Shown piece after piece: positions 1 through 8,478 of a DNA stretch of 64,000 nucleotides. Each line of letters starts with the position of its first letter. The stretch's first letter is position 1. Below the pieces are notes generated by a model. That model did no database searches, had not been told where the DNA came from, and worked only from the letters and a program-made list of their open reading frames with translations. The position numbers were made by a program, and so were the translations under genes. The stretch is from Falsiroseomonas selenitidurans (GTDB lineage: Bacteria; Pseudomonadota; Alphaproteobacteria; Acetobacterales; Acetobacteraceae): contig NZ_JAAVNE010000015.1 of the NCBI RefSeq assembly GCF_012103215.1, positions 1 to 64,000 of the forward strand, read 5' to 3'.

Positions 1-441
1 GGTGGCCGCCGCCCCGGCCACGGCGCCCTGCGCGGCCAGCCCGGCGCGGCGCAGCCGGGCCAGCGCATCGGCCAGCAGCGCGGCCTCCCCGCCGAACAGG
101 TGGTCGCAGCCGGTGATGTCGAGGACCAGCCCCTCCGGCGGGTCCGTGGCGGCGAGCGGCGTGTAGCGCCGGGCCCAGAGCGCCAGGTCGCGCAGCGCCG
201 CGGCATCGGCATCCGGTGCCGCCGGATGCAGGGTGAGGTCGGGTGCGATGGCCTGGGCATCGGCCAGGGCCTGGCCGGGGGCGAGGCCGCGGGCGGCGGC
301 GGCGGCATCCACCGAGGCCAGCAGGCGCCGGTTGCCCACCGCCACCCAGGTGGCCAGCGGCGTGGCGAGCAGGCCGCCCCGGCGCAGCCGTGCCGTCGGC
401 AGGTCCGCCAGGTGCAGCGCGAGGAAGCGGCGCGGGCTCAT
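1..441 (-). CDS. imuB: Y-family DNA polymerase-like mutagenesis protein ImuB (C-terminus beyond window)
   Basis: The minus-strand product starts MSPRRFLALHLADLPTARL and continues through a Y-family palm start, with a VAVGNRRLLASVDAAA segment and a later LVLDITGCDHLFGG segment, both typical of ImuB N-termini. ImuB is a catalytically degenerate UmuC/DinB relative that bridges the replicase clamp and DnaE2 during error-prone translesion synthesis. Only 147 codons are inside the window, and the gene runs off the left edge. Its ATG overlaps the TGA of imuA (ATGA), so the two are translationally coupled. The dnaE2 partner would be expected further left but cannot be seen. Family assignment rests on the visible motifs and on the imuA neighbour. 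Confidence 0.85.
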   Translation of the reverse strand, partial: MSPRRFLALHLADLPTARLRRGGLLATPLATWVAVGNRRLLASVDAAAAARGLAPGQALADAQAIAPDLTLHPAAPDADAAALRDLALWARRYTPLAATDPPEGLVLDITGCDHLFGGEAALLADALARLRRAGLAAQGAVAGAAAT

Positions 442-1265
442 CCCCGCAGCATCCGTTGGCGCCTGCCGCGCCGTGGCGGCGCCGGCCTCGGGGCCTCCTC
501 CGTCTCCACCTGCTCCTCCTGCTCCCCGGCTTCCAGTTCCATGGCGCCGGAGGCGGCGCGCCAGGTCACCGCCCAGGGGCCGCCGGGGCGGCCGCCGCGG
601 GCGCGCAGCAATTCCAGCTGCCAGCGCGGATCGCCCAGCCCATGGCCGGCCCCGGCCGAGGGCAGCGGCTCCACCCGCCAGCTGGTGCTGGCGGCGCTGG
701 GATCGGGGCCGGGCAGGCCTTGGCTGGACAGGTCCGGGCGCAGCAGCAGGCCGAGCGCGCCGCCGGTCTCCGCCGCCAGTTGCAGGCGGCGCGTCGCCGT
801 CAGGTCCAGCCGCGCCGGCGCGCCGTCCCAGGGCGGGGCAAGCAGCGCGCCGGTCACCGCCGGGCAGCGCAGCGCTTCCTCCATCGCCCACAGCGCATCC
901 GCCCAGGCTTCCGCCCGCACCAGCACCAGATTGGCCGGCGCCAGGCCACAGCGGGCCAGGCCGGGCGGCCAGGCCTGCAGCGATGGCGCCCCGGCGGCGA
1001 TCCACAGCACGGTGCCGCCGCTGCGCGCCAGCAGCACGGCGCAGAAGGCGGCGGCGCTGCCGGGGGTGCTGGCCGCGACCTCATGCATCGCCGCCCGCGC
1101 CAGCCCGCCGCCGGGCAGGTCCAGCCCGTCGCAGACCGGCACCGGCGCCAGGCCGTGCCGGGCGCGGCCGGTGCCTTCCAGCCGTGCCACCCGGGCGCGC
1201 AAGGCGGCGAGCAGGGCGGGCTGGTCGAGCGGCGCCGGATCGGGTGGGGGGAGGGGCTGCGGCAT
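438..1265 (-). CDS. imuA: ImuA-like SOS mutagenesis protein
   Basis: A 275-residue protein, the usual size for ImuA (RecA/SulA-like fold). It contains the segment GGGLARAAMHEVAA followed by an A/G-rich core and the segment LVLVRAEAWADALWAMEEALRC, which corresponds to the RecA-like core seen in ImuA proteins. ImuA acts with ImuB and DnaE2 in damage-induced mutagenesis. I chose the ATG that begins MPQPLPPPDPAP because it lies just downstream of a LexA-box-like direct repeat; the reading frame stays open further upstream but would then run through the operator. The stop overlaps the imuB start by 4 nt. Regulation is probably by LexA through the box centred near 1298. Confidence 0.85.
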   Translation of the reverse strand: MPQPLPPPDPAPLDQPALLAALRARVARLEGTGRARHGLAPVPVCDGLDLPGGGLARAAMHEVAASTPGSAAAFCAVLLARSGGTVLWIAAGAPSLQAWPPGLARCGLAPANLVLVRAEAWADALWAMEEALRCPAVTGALLAPPWDGAPARLDLTATRRLQLAAETGGALGLLLRPDLSSQGLPGPDPSAASTSWRVEPLPSAGAGHGLGDPRWQLELLRARGGRPGGPWAVTWRAASGAMELEAGEQEEQVETEEAPRPAPPRRGRRQRMLRG

Positions 1266-1290
1266 CGCGCCGACGATGGCCGAGCTACCC

Positions 1291-1305
1291 GAACAAATCA
1301 AGAAC
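1291..1305. promoter_or_regulatory. LexA (SOS) box in front of imuA-imuB
   Basis: The plus strand reads GAAC-AAATCAA-GAAC, which on the coding strand of imuA is GTTC-N7-GTTC. This is the established direct-repeat LexA operator of alphaproteobacteria. It sits about 26 nt upstream of the imuA start, where a repressor would block transcription. Both half sites match the consensus exactly. Confidence 0.85.
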
Positions 1306-1512
1306 AAGAGGCAGGCGAGAGTCCGCCGCCTGGCGCCCCTCCCTGCCGCCCCACCTGCGCCGCGGCCGGCAGGGCGTTGAGACTCATGGCCTGTCGGCCC
1401 CGCCCTCGGTGCGCGAAAAAATCGCGCCCCTGCCCAGCCCATCCCACCGGCACGGGTCTTGCTGCGCCGCGCAGGGTCTGACATCGCAGACGGACGCATC
1501 GGAGCACGCCGC

Positions 1513-2928
1513 TTGTCCCTCGACGCCCTCGAAGCCCGCCTGCGCCAGGATTTCGCGCTGCTGAACCTGCCGCCGGCCAATTGGGTGCCGCCCCGCCCGG
1601 ATGGCGCGCTGGACGTGCTGGTGCTGGGCGCCGGCATGCTGGGGATCACCGCCGGCTTCACCCTGCAGCGCCTGGGCATCCTGCGCCACCGGCTGCTGGA
1701 TGCGGCGCCGGCGGGGCAGGAAGGTCCCTGGGTGACCTATGCCCGCATGCAGACCCTGCGCTCCCCCAAGCACCTGGTCGGCCCGGCGCAGGACATCCCG
1801 GCCCTGACCTTCCGTGCCTGGCACACCGCCCAGTTCGGCGAGGCAGGCTGGCAGGCGCTGGGCAAGATCCCGCGCCCCCTATGGATGGACTACCTCATCT
1901 GGCTGCGCCGCGTGCTGGCCCTGCCGGTGACCAACGAGATCCGCGCCACCCGGATCGGCCCCGGTCCCGGGGGGCTGATCGCGGTGGAGACGGACCGCGA
2001 GGGCACGCTGCTGGCGCGCCATGTGGTGCTGGCCACCGGGCGCGACGGGCTGGGCGGCCCGCGCTGGCCGGATTGGGCGCCCGCCACCCCCGGCCCGCGC
2101 ATCCGCCACAGCCGCGATGCGGTGGATTTCGCCGCGCTCGCCGGGCAGGTGGTGGCGGTGGTCGGCGCCAGCGCCTCGGCGGTGGACAATGCGGCGATGG
2201 CGCTGGAGGCCGGCGCGGCGGAGGTCCACCTGCTGGTGCGCCGCCCCGCCCTGCCGGTGCTGAACCGCTTCAAATCCATGGTCCATGCCGGCTTCACCCA
2301 TGGGCTGCCCGGGCTCGACGATGCCGGGCGGCTGGCCGTGCTGCAGGCGGCCTTCGAGGGATCCGTGGCGCCGCCGCGCGAATCCGTGCTGCGGCTGGTG
2401 CGCCATGCCGGCTTCCGCCTGCACCTGGCCACCCCGGTGCGGGCGGTGGCGGAGGATGCGGCGGGGGTGACGCTGCACCTGCCCGGCGGCACGCTGCGCG
2501 CCGCCATGCTGATCCTCGGCACCGGCTTCGCCATCGACCTGGCGCGGCGGCCGGAACTGGCGCCCGTCGCGCCGCATGTCCGGCTGTGGTCCGATGCCTG
2601 GGCCGCGGCGGGGCGGCCGGCGGCGCAGCTCGGCGAATTCGCCACCTACCCGCATCTCGGCCCGGGCTTCGAGCTGACGGAGCGCACCCCCGGCACGGCG
2701 CCCTGGCTGGCGCGCCTCCATGCCTTCAACATCGGCGCCATGGCCAGCCTCGGCCTGGTCAGCGGCGACATCCCCGGCGTCGGCGATGGCGGACGCCGGC
2801 TGGGGGAGGCGATCGCCCGCGCCCTGTTCCTGGAAGACCGCGCGGCGCATCTCGCGGCGATTCGCGCCTATGCGGAGCCGGAGCTGCTGGGCGACGAAAT
2901 TCCCCCCGCGGCGCTGGCGGTGGCATGA
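1513..2928 (+). CDS. FAD/NAD(P)-dependent monooxygenase-like oxidoreductase
   Basis: A 471-residue flavoprotein. The dinucleotide-binding motif VLVLGAGMLG lies near residue 35. It is followed by a flavin-monooxygenase-like region (WVTYARMQTLRSPKHL) and a second nucleotide motif VVAVVGASASAVDNA near residue 220. A C-terminal ILGTGFAIDL segment corresponds to the third FAD/NADP contact seen in flavin-containing monooxygenases. The start used is a TTG preceded by GGAG with 8-nt spacing; another in-frame TTG lies 54 nt upstream. The substrate is unknown. The LIV-type ABC transporter genes follow after about 110 nt in the same direction, so it may act on an imported compound, but this is only positional inference. 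Confidence 0.7.
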   Translation: MSLDALEARLRQDFALLNLPPANWVPPRPDGALDVLVLGAGMLGITAGFTLQRLGILRHRLLDAAPAGQEGPWVTYARMQTLRSPKHLVGPAQDIPALTFRAWHTAQFGEAGWQALGKIPRPLWMDYLIWLRRVLALPVTNEIRATRIGPGPGGLIAVETDREGTLLARHVVLATGRDGLGGPRWPDWAPATPGPRIRHSRDAVDFAALAGQVVAVVGASASAVDNAAMALEAGAAEVHLLVRRPALPVLNRFKSMVHAGFTHGLPGLDDAGRLAVLQAAFEGSVAPPRESVLRLVRHAGFRLHLATPVRAVAEDAAGVTLHLPGGTLRAAMLILGTGFAIDLARRPELAPVAPHVRLWSDAWAAAGRPAAQLGEFATYPHLGPGFELTERTPGTAPWLARLHAFNIGAMASLGLVSGDIPGVGDGGRRLGEAIARALFLEDRAAHLAAIRAYAEPELLGDEIPPAALAVA

Positions 2929-3040
2929 TGTCGCGCCTCTGGCACGAGGCTTGCTGCGAAGCTTCTCCCATACCGCATCTGGCTTGCCGGGGAGAGATCG
3001 CCGCGTAAGCTCCCGCCACTTTCGCCAAGGGGTGCATGCC

Positions 3041-4180
3041 ATGATCCAACGCCGCAGCGTGATGCAGGGGATTGCCGGGATCGGACTGGGGGCAGGCGCC
3101 GTGGCGCTGCTGCCGCAGCGCGTGGCGGCGCAGGCAGGCACGGTGAAGTTCGGCTTCTTCGGCCCCTTCACCGGCCAGTTCGCCGCCAATGGCCAGCGCT
3201 TCCGCGAGGCCGGGGAGCTGTTCCTGGAACAGGCCAACGCCACCGGCGGCATCGCCGGGCGCCGGCTTGTGGTGGATTTCCAGGATGATCGCGGCGACCC
3301 GCTGCAATCCACCAACATCGCCCAGCGCTATGTGGCGGATGCCGAGGTGGTGGCCGCGATCGGCAGCTTCACCAGCACATCCTCGATGGCCGCGGGGCAG
3401 GTCTTCGCGCAGGCGAAGATGCCGCAGGTCAGCCCCACCTCCTCCCACCCCGACTACACCAAGATCAGCCCCTACCAGTTCCGCATGCCCAACACGCAGG
3501 ACATCGTGGCGGAGCTGAATGCCGAATTGATGGTCAACCGCCTGCGCACGAAGCGCATCGCGCTGCCCTATTTCCAGGATGACTGGGGCATCTTCGTCGC
3601 CCAGGCGACCAAGGCGGAGATCGAGAAGCGCGGCGGCGAGGTCATCCTGTCCGAGGCAATGACCCAGCAGGCGCGCGACTTCCGCGCCATGATCACCAAG
3701 ATCCGCGCGGCGCGCGCCGACGGCATCTTCATCGCCAGCCACTACGCGCCATCCGCCGTGTTCATGCAGCAGCTGCGCCAGGCCGGCATCGACGTGCCGG
3801 TCGGCGGCGCGGACCCGCTGTACAACCCGGAATTCCTGCGTCTGGCCGGTGCGGCGGCGGAAGGGCTGGTCTGCACCACCTATTTCTTCCCCTCCGACCC
3901 GTCCAAGGCCACCTTCACCGAAGGCTACAAGGCGAAATACGGGCGGGAGCCGGACCAGTGGGCGGCCTTCGCCTATGATGCCATCGCCATCGCCGCGGAA
4001 GGCGCCAAGGCGCTGCTGGCCGCCGGCCGGCCGCTGACGCGCGAAGCCCTGCGCGATGCGATCGATGCGCTGCCGCCCTACCAGGGCGCCACCGGCGTCA
4101 CCGAATTCGTCAACGGCACGCCGCGCAAGCCGATGACGCTGCTGGTGGTGCGCAACGGCAGCTACCAGCTCTACACCTGA
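3041..4180 (+). CDS. LIV-type ABC transporter periplasmic substrate-binding protein
   Basis: A 379-residue protein with a twin-arginine-like signal peptide (MIQRRSVMQGIAG then an A/G/L core ending near AAQAG). The mature part follows the LivJ/LivK-type Peripla_BP_6 pattern: VKFGFFGPFTG at the start, EQANATGGIAGRRL, and a periplasmic-binding region with LRQAGIDVPVGGADPLYN. It binds a small solute, amino acid or organic acid, in the periplasm and hands it to the permease encoded next door. An AAGG Shine-Dalgarno sequence lies about 10 nt before the ATG. The spacing to the permease gene is 16 nt. The ligand cannot be predicted from sequence. Confidence 0.9.
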   Translation: MIQRRSVMQGIAGIGLGAGAVALLPQRVAAQAGTVKFGFFGPFTGQFAANGQRFREAGELFLEQANATGGIAGRRLVVDFQDDRGDPLQSTNIAQRYVADAEVVAAIGSFTSTSSMAAGQVFAQAKMPQVSPTSSHPDYTKISPYQFRMPNTQDIVAELNAELMVNRLRTKRIALPYFQDDWGIFVAQATKAEIEKRGGEVILSEAMTQQARDFRAMITKIRAARADGIFIASHYAPSAVFMQQLRQAGIDVPVGGADPLYNPEFLRLAGAAAEGLVCTTYFFPSDPSKATFTEGYKAKYGREPDQWAAFAYDAIAIAAEGAKALLAAGRPLTREALRDAIDALPPYQGATGVTEFVNGTPRKPMTLLVVRNGSYQLYT

Positions 4181-4196
4181 CGGATTTCCGCTTCGC

Positions 4197-6068
4197 ATGA
4201 TCGAGCTGTTCCTCAGCCAGTTGCTGAACGGGCTGGTGATCGGCTCGGTCTATGCGCTGATCGCGCTGGGCTTCTCGCTGGTCTTCGGCGTGGCGAACCT
4301 GATCAACTTCGCGCAGGGCGCGCTGCTGATGCTGGGCGCCTTCTTCGCCTTCACGCTGATCCAGTGGGGGTTGCCGATCGTGGTGGCGGGGCTGCTGTCC
4401 ATCGCCGCCACCGCGGCGGTGGGGATGCTGGTGGAACGGCTGGCGCTGCGGCCGCTGCGCAACGCGCCGGCCATCGCGCCGCTGCTGTCCACGCTGGCGC
4501 TGGCGGTCATCGCCGATGCGGGGGCGGAGCTGATCTGGTCCGCCGAATCGCAGCCCTTCCCCAGCCCGCTGCAATCCTTCGTCGTCTTCGTCGGCGGCGC
4601 CTTCCTCACCGGCGTGGACATCGCCACCTTCCTCGTCGCGCTGGCGGTGATGGGCGGGCTGATGCTGTTCCTGTCGCGGTCCTGGACCGGGCGGGCGCTG
4701 CGCGCCACGGCGCAGGACCCGGAAGCGGCGGCGCAGATGGGCATCGACGTGGCGCTGATGCGCCAGGTGGCCTTCGGCCTGGCCGGGGCGCTGGGCGCGC
4801 TCGCCGGCATTCTGGTGGCGATGTACTACCAATCCGTCTTTCCGCAGATGGGCGTGCCCTTCGGCATCAAGGGCTTCGCCGCGGCGCTGCTGGGCGGGCT
4901 GGCCAGCATTCCCGGCGCCGTGCTGGGCGGCTTCCTGCTCGGCATCTTCGAGAATCTCGCCAGCGGCTATGTCGGCGAGGGCTCGCGCGACCTGATCGCC
5001 TATTCGCTGCTGCTGCTGGTGCTGATGGTCCGCCCGCAGGGCCTGCTTGGCACCGGCAGGCTGGAGGCGCTGGGCGGCGTCGCCGGAGCGTCGGGCGCCA
5101 TCCCCACCACCTCCATCATCGCCAGCCTGGGCGGCGCCACGGCGCGCACCCGCAACCGGGTGCTGCAGCCGAAGCCCTGGATGGTGCTGGCCGTCATCGC
5201 CCTGGCCGCGCTGGTCCCGGCCATCGGCTCCGCCTATGTGGTGCAGGTGGCGGCCGGCTGCGCGGTGTTCGCCATGCTGGCGCTGAGCCTGACGCTGCTG
5301 TCCGGCTCGGCCGGCGTGATCTCCATCGGCCATGCCGCGCTGTTCGGCTTCGGCGCCTATGTCTGCGCCATCCTGGCGCGCAACCATGGCTGGCCGCCGG
5401 CCGCCATCCTGCCGGCGGCGGCCTTCGGCACGGCGGCGATGGCGGCGCTGGCCACGCTGCCGGCGATCCGCCTGACCGGCCATGCGGTGGCGCTGGCCAC
5501 CCTGGCGGTGGGGCAGGTGGGATACCTGCTCTTCCTGAACTGGATCGAGCTGACGCGCGGCCCGATGGGCATCGCCGGCATCCCGCGCGGCAGCCTGTTC
5601 GGGCTGTCGATGCAGCCGCTGGACCGGCAATACTGGCTGGCGCTGGGGCTGCTGGCGCTGTGCTACCTGGTGGCGCACCGGCTGCTCGAATCGCCCATCG
5701 GCCGCACCTGGCGCGCGATCCGGGAGGATCGGCCCGCCGCCCATGCCGCCGGCGTGCCGGTGCTGCGCTACCTGGTGCTGGTGGCCGCCACCTCCGGCCT
5801 CATCGCCGGGCTGGCGGGCGCGCAATTCGCCTGGCTGCAGGCCTTCGTCAGCCCGGATTCCTTCCTCCTGGAAACCTCCATCGTGCTGATCGCCATGGTG
5901 GTGCTGGGCGGCATGGGCAACATCGCCGGCGCCGTGCTGGCCGGGGTGCTGCTGGCGCTGCTGCCGGAAGCGCTGCGCGCCTTCGACGAATGGCGGATGA
6001 TCGTCTACGGCCTGGTGCTGCTGGCGCTGCTGCGCTTCCGGCCGCAGGGGCTGGGGGGCGTGAAGTGA
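4197..6068 (+). CDS. Fused LivH-LivM ABC transporter permease
   Basis: A 623-residue membrane protein that joins both LIV permease halves in one chain. The LivH-like half (about residues 1-290) carries GLVIGSVYALIALGFSLVFG and NLINFAQGALLMLGAFF. A linker of roughly 30-40 residues (about 285-325) follows. The LivM-like half has LSLTLLSGSAGVISIGHAAL and ends with the usual FRPQGLGG motif. In most bacteria these are two separate genes of about 300 residues each. The stop overlaps the next gene's GTG start. It forms the inner-membrane channel for the binding protein upstream and the two ATPases downstream. Confidence 0.9.
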   Translation: MIELFLSQLLNGLVIGSVYALIALGFSLVFGVANLINFAQGALLMLGAFFAFTLIQWGLPIVVAGLLSIAATAAVGMLVERLALRPLRNAPAIAPLLSTLALAVIADAGAELIWSAESQPFPSPLQSFVVFVGGAFLTGVDIATFLVALAVMGGLMLFLSRSWTGRALRATAQDPEAAAQMGIDVALMRQVAFGLAGALGALAGILVAMYYQSVFPQMGVPFGIKGFAAALLGGLASIPGAVLGGFLLGIFENLASGYVGEGSRDLIAYSLLLLVLMVRPQGLLGTGRLEALGGVAGASGAIPTTSIIASLGGATARTRNRVLQPKPWMVLAVIALAALVPAIGSAYVVQVAAGCAVFAMLALSLTLLSGSAGVISIGHAALFGFGAYVCAILARNHGWPPAAILPAAAFGTAAMAALATLPAIRLTGHAVALATLAVGQVGYLLFLNWIELTRGPMGIAGIPRGSLFGLSMQPLDRQYWLALGLLALCYLVAHRLLESPIGRTWRAIREDRPAAHAAGVPVLRYLVLVAATSGLIAGLAGAQFAWLQAFVSPDSFLLETSIVLIAMVVLGGMGNIAGAVLAGVLLALLPEALRAFDEWRMIVYGLVLLALLRFRPQGLGGVK

Positions 6069-6919
6069 CGGCGGCGCTGGCGCTGAAGGGCGTGACGCGC
6101 CGCTTCGGCGGGCTGGTCGCCACCGACGATGTCTCCTTCACCGTGCCGGGCGGGCAGCTGCTGGCCATCGTCGGGCCGAACGGCGCCGGCAAATCCACGC
6201 TGGTGCAGCTCATCACCGGCTTCGTGCGCCCCGATGCCGGGCATATCCGGCTGGGGGCGCGGGAGATCACGCGCCTGGCGCCGGAAGCGATCAGCGCGCT
6301 GGGCGTGGCGCGCAGCTTCCAGACCAGCCGCATCTTCCCCGGCCTGACGGTGATGGAAAGCGTGCTGGTCGGCACCCAGGTGGCGCTGATCGGTGGCGGG
6401 CGGCAGCCCCCCGCCTTCGGCGGTCCAAAGCCACCTGCCTTCGGTGTGCTGGCGGAAGCCGCCGCCGTGCTGTTCGGCCTGCCGCGCTACGCCGCCCGGC
6501 GCCGGGCGCTGGAGGCGCGGGCGGCGGCGACGCTGCAGCTGTTCGGCGACCGGCTGTGGCCGCGCCGCGACCAGCCGGCCTTCAGCCTGTCCTACGCCAA
6601 CCGCCGGCGGCTGGAGATCGCCCGCGCCCTGGTGGCGGAGCCCGACCTGCTGCTGCTGGACGAACCCACGGCGGGCATGAACCCGACCGAGACCGGCGAG
6701 CTGGCCGAGCTGATCGCGCAGCTGCACGCCGCGCGCCCGGCGCTGACCATCGTGATGATCGAGCACAAGCTGCAGGTGGTGCGCCAGCTGGCCACCCGCG
6801 TCATCGTCATGAACCATGGCAGCGTGCTGGTGGATGCGACGCCGGCGGCGGCGCTGGCCGATCCGCGCGTCGTCACCGCCTATCTGGGCCGCGCCGCGAC
6901 GAGCCACGCGCATGGCTGA
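6065..6919 (+). CDS. LivG-like ABC transporter ATP-binding protein
   Basis: A 284-residue ATPase. Walker A is GPNGAGKST (residues 37-45), the signature region is LSYANRRRLEIARAL, Walker B is LLLLDEPTAGMN, and the H-loop is MIEHK. The GTG start overlaps the permease stop by 4 nt. The usual LSYGQQRR-type signature is modified to LSYANRR. The region before the helical domain holds an inserted QPPAFGGPKPPAFG segment (about residues 114-127), encoded by a palindromic short repeat that is not part of normal LivG proteins. The protein pairs with the LivF-like ATPase to power uptake. Confidence 0.88.
   Translation: MTAALALKGVTRRFGGLVATDDVSFTVPGGQLLAIVGPNGAGKSTLVQLITGFVRPDAGHIRLGAREITRLAPEAISALGVARSFQTSRIFPGLTVMESVLVGTQVALIGGGRQPPAFGGPKPPAFGVLAEAAAVLFGLPRYAARRRALEARAAATLQLFGDRLWPRRDQPAFSLSYANRRRLEIARALVAEPDLLLLDEPTAGMNPTETGELAELIAQLHAARPALTIVMIEHKLQVVRQLATRVIVMNHGSVLVDATPAAALADPRVVTAYLGRAATSHAHG
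6411..6444 (+). repeat. Palindromic mini-repeat inserted in frame in livG
   Basis: A perfect short hairpin CCGCC-TTC-GGCGG is followed by TCCAAAG and then a second near copy, CCACCTGCCTTCGG. It encodes the repetitive PPAFGGPKPPAFG peptide inside an otherwise conserved ATPase. The length is a multiple of three, so the frame is kept. Confidence 0.55.
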
Positions 6920-7634
6920 TCCCTTCCTGTCGATCGAGGCGATCGATGTCTTCTACGGCCCGGTGCAGGCGCTGTTCGGCGTTTCCGTCACTGTCGGCGC
7001 GGGAGAGGTGGTGGCGGTGCTGGGGGGCAATGCCAGCGGCAAATCCACCACGGTGAAGGCGGCGCTGGGCCTGGTGCAGCCACGCCAGGGGCGCATCCTG
7101 CTGGAGGGCCAGCGGATCGACGGGCTGGGCACGCACCAGGTCATCGCCCGCGGCGTCGCCTCCATCCCCGAGGGGCGGCGCGTCTTCGCCGAGATGACGG
7201 TGGAGGAGAATCTCCGCCTCGGCGCCTATGCCCGCCGCGGCGACCCGCCGGCCGCCCTGGCGGCGGCGCTGGAGGAAGCCTTCGGGCTGTTCCCGCGCCT
7301 GGCCGAACGCCGGCGCCAGGCGGCCGGCACGCTTTCGGGCGGCGAGCAGCAGATGCTGGCCATGGCGCGCGCCTGGATGCGGCGGCCGCGGCTGCTTTGC
7401 ATCGACGAGCCTTCCATGGGCCTCTCGCCGTTGTTCGTGGATCATGTGTATGACGTGCTGGCGCGCTGGAAGGCGGCGGGGCTGACCATCCTGATGGTGG
7501 AGCAGAACGCCAACATGGCGCTGCAACTGGCGGACCGCGCCTATGTGCTGCGCAACGGCGCCATCGTGGTACAGGGTGCGGCGGCGGAACTGGCGGGGGA
7601 TCCGGAATTGCGCAAGGCCTATCTCGGTGGCTGA
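6912..7634 (+). CDS. LivF-like ABC transporter ATP-binding protein
   Basis: A 240-residue ATPase, the usual LivF length. Walker A reads GGNASGKST (residues 38-46), with Ser in place of the more common Ala/Gly. The signature is LSGGEQQMLAMARAWM, Walker B is LLCIDEPSMGLSP, and the H-loop region reads LMVEQNA. The second residue of the loop is Gly rather than the common Arg/Pro of LivF. The ATG overlaps the livG stop by 8 nt. It is the second ATPase of the same importer. Confidence 0.9.
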   Translation: MADPFLSIEAIDVFYGPVQALFGVSVTVGAGEVVAVLGGNASGKSTTVKAALGLVQPRQGRILLEGQRIDGLGTHQVIARGVASIPEGRRVFAEMTVEENLRLGAYARRGDPPAALAAALEEAFGLFPRLAERRRQAAGTLSGGEQQMLAMARAWMRRPRLLCIDEPSMGLSPLFVDHVYDVLARWKAAGLTILMVEQNANMALQLADRAYVLRNGAIVVQGAAAELAGDPELRKAYLGG

Positions 7635-7638
7635 CCTG

Positions 7639-8478
7639 ATGGGCGGTGCCGTCACGCGCTTCGTCGAAGGCGCGGGCGGCGTGCGGCTGGCGGTGGCCGA
7701 AGGCGGCAACCCGGAGGGGCCGCCGATCCTGTTCATCCACGGCTTCTCCCAGGCCGCGCTGTGCTGGACGCGGCAGTTCACCGGCGCCCTGGCGCGCGAC
7801 TTCCGGCTGGTGGCCTTCGACCTGCGCGGGCACGGGCTTTCCGACAAGCCGGCGGACCCGGCGGCCTACCAGTCGCCGGATCTCTGGGCGGATGACGTGG
7901 CGGCGGTGATCGCGGCCTGCGGGCTGGATCGCCCGGTGCTGGCCGGCTGGTCCTTCGGCGGGCGGATCCTGGGCGCGGTGGCGCGGCGGCACGGCACGCA
8001 GCACCTCGGCGGGCTGGTCTTCGTCGGCGCCACCAGCAAGGCCGGTGTGCCGGATGCGGCGCGGCTGCGCGGCGATACCGGGCCGATCCAGGCGGCGATG
8101 GCGTCGGACGACATGGCGGCGGCGGTGGCCGGCACGCTGGCCTTCATCGCCGCCTGCACCGCCACCCCGCTGCCGGCCGAGCTGCAACGGCTGATGGATT
8201 TGACCAACGGCATGACGCCGCCCTTCGTGCGCCGCGCCATGATGGGCTGGCAGGTGGACCATGACGACCTGCTGCCGCGGCTCAGCGTGCCGGCGCTGGT
8301 GATCCATGGCGCGCAGGACCGGGTGCTGCTGCCCGCCGCCGGCCGGCACATCGCCGGCCTGCTGCCGGGCGCCGAGCTGACGCTGTATGAGGGCGTTGGC
8401 CACGCCCCCTTCCTCGAGGCTCCGGCGCGCTTCGACGCCGACCTCGCCGCCTTCACCCGCCGGCTGAAGGCGGGTTGA
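7639..8478 (+). CDS. Alpha/beta hydrolase
   Basis: A 279-residue alpha/beta-hydrolase-fold protein. The oxyanion region is FIHGFSQAALCW, the nucleophile elbow is GWSFGG (Ser105), the acid is in GAQDRVL (Asp227), and the base is in GVGHAPF (His255), so the catalytic triad is complete. I used the ATG just after the livF stop; a GTG 12 nt upstream is an alternative that overlaps livF. It is the last gene of the transporter operon, suggesting it hydrolyses the imported compound or a CoA/enol-lactone intermediate. Its 3' end overlaps the convergent downstream gene by 26 nt. Confidence 0.85.
   Translation: MGGAVTRFVEGAGGVRLAVAEGGNPEGPPILFIHGFSQAALCWTRQFTGALARDFRLVAFDLRGHGLSDKPADPAAYQSPDLWADDVAAVIAACGLDRPVLAGWSFGGRILGAVARRHGTQHLGGLVFVGATSKAGVPDAARLRGDTGPIQAAMASDDMAAAVAGTLAFIAACTATPLPAELQRLMDLTNGMTPPFVRRAMMGWQVDHDDLLPRLSVPALVIHGAQDRVLLPAAGRHIAGLLPGAELTLYEGVGHAPFLEAPARFDADLAAFTRRLKAG

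Noticed and set aside
100..1564. Plus-strand open frames across the imuA-imuB region
   Set aside because: They are antisense to imuA/imuB, have Arg/Ala/Pro-rich composition of GC-rich shadow frames and no recognisable domain.
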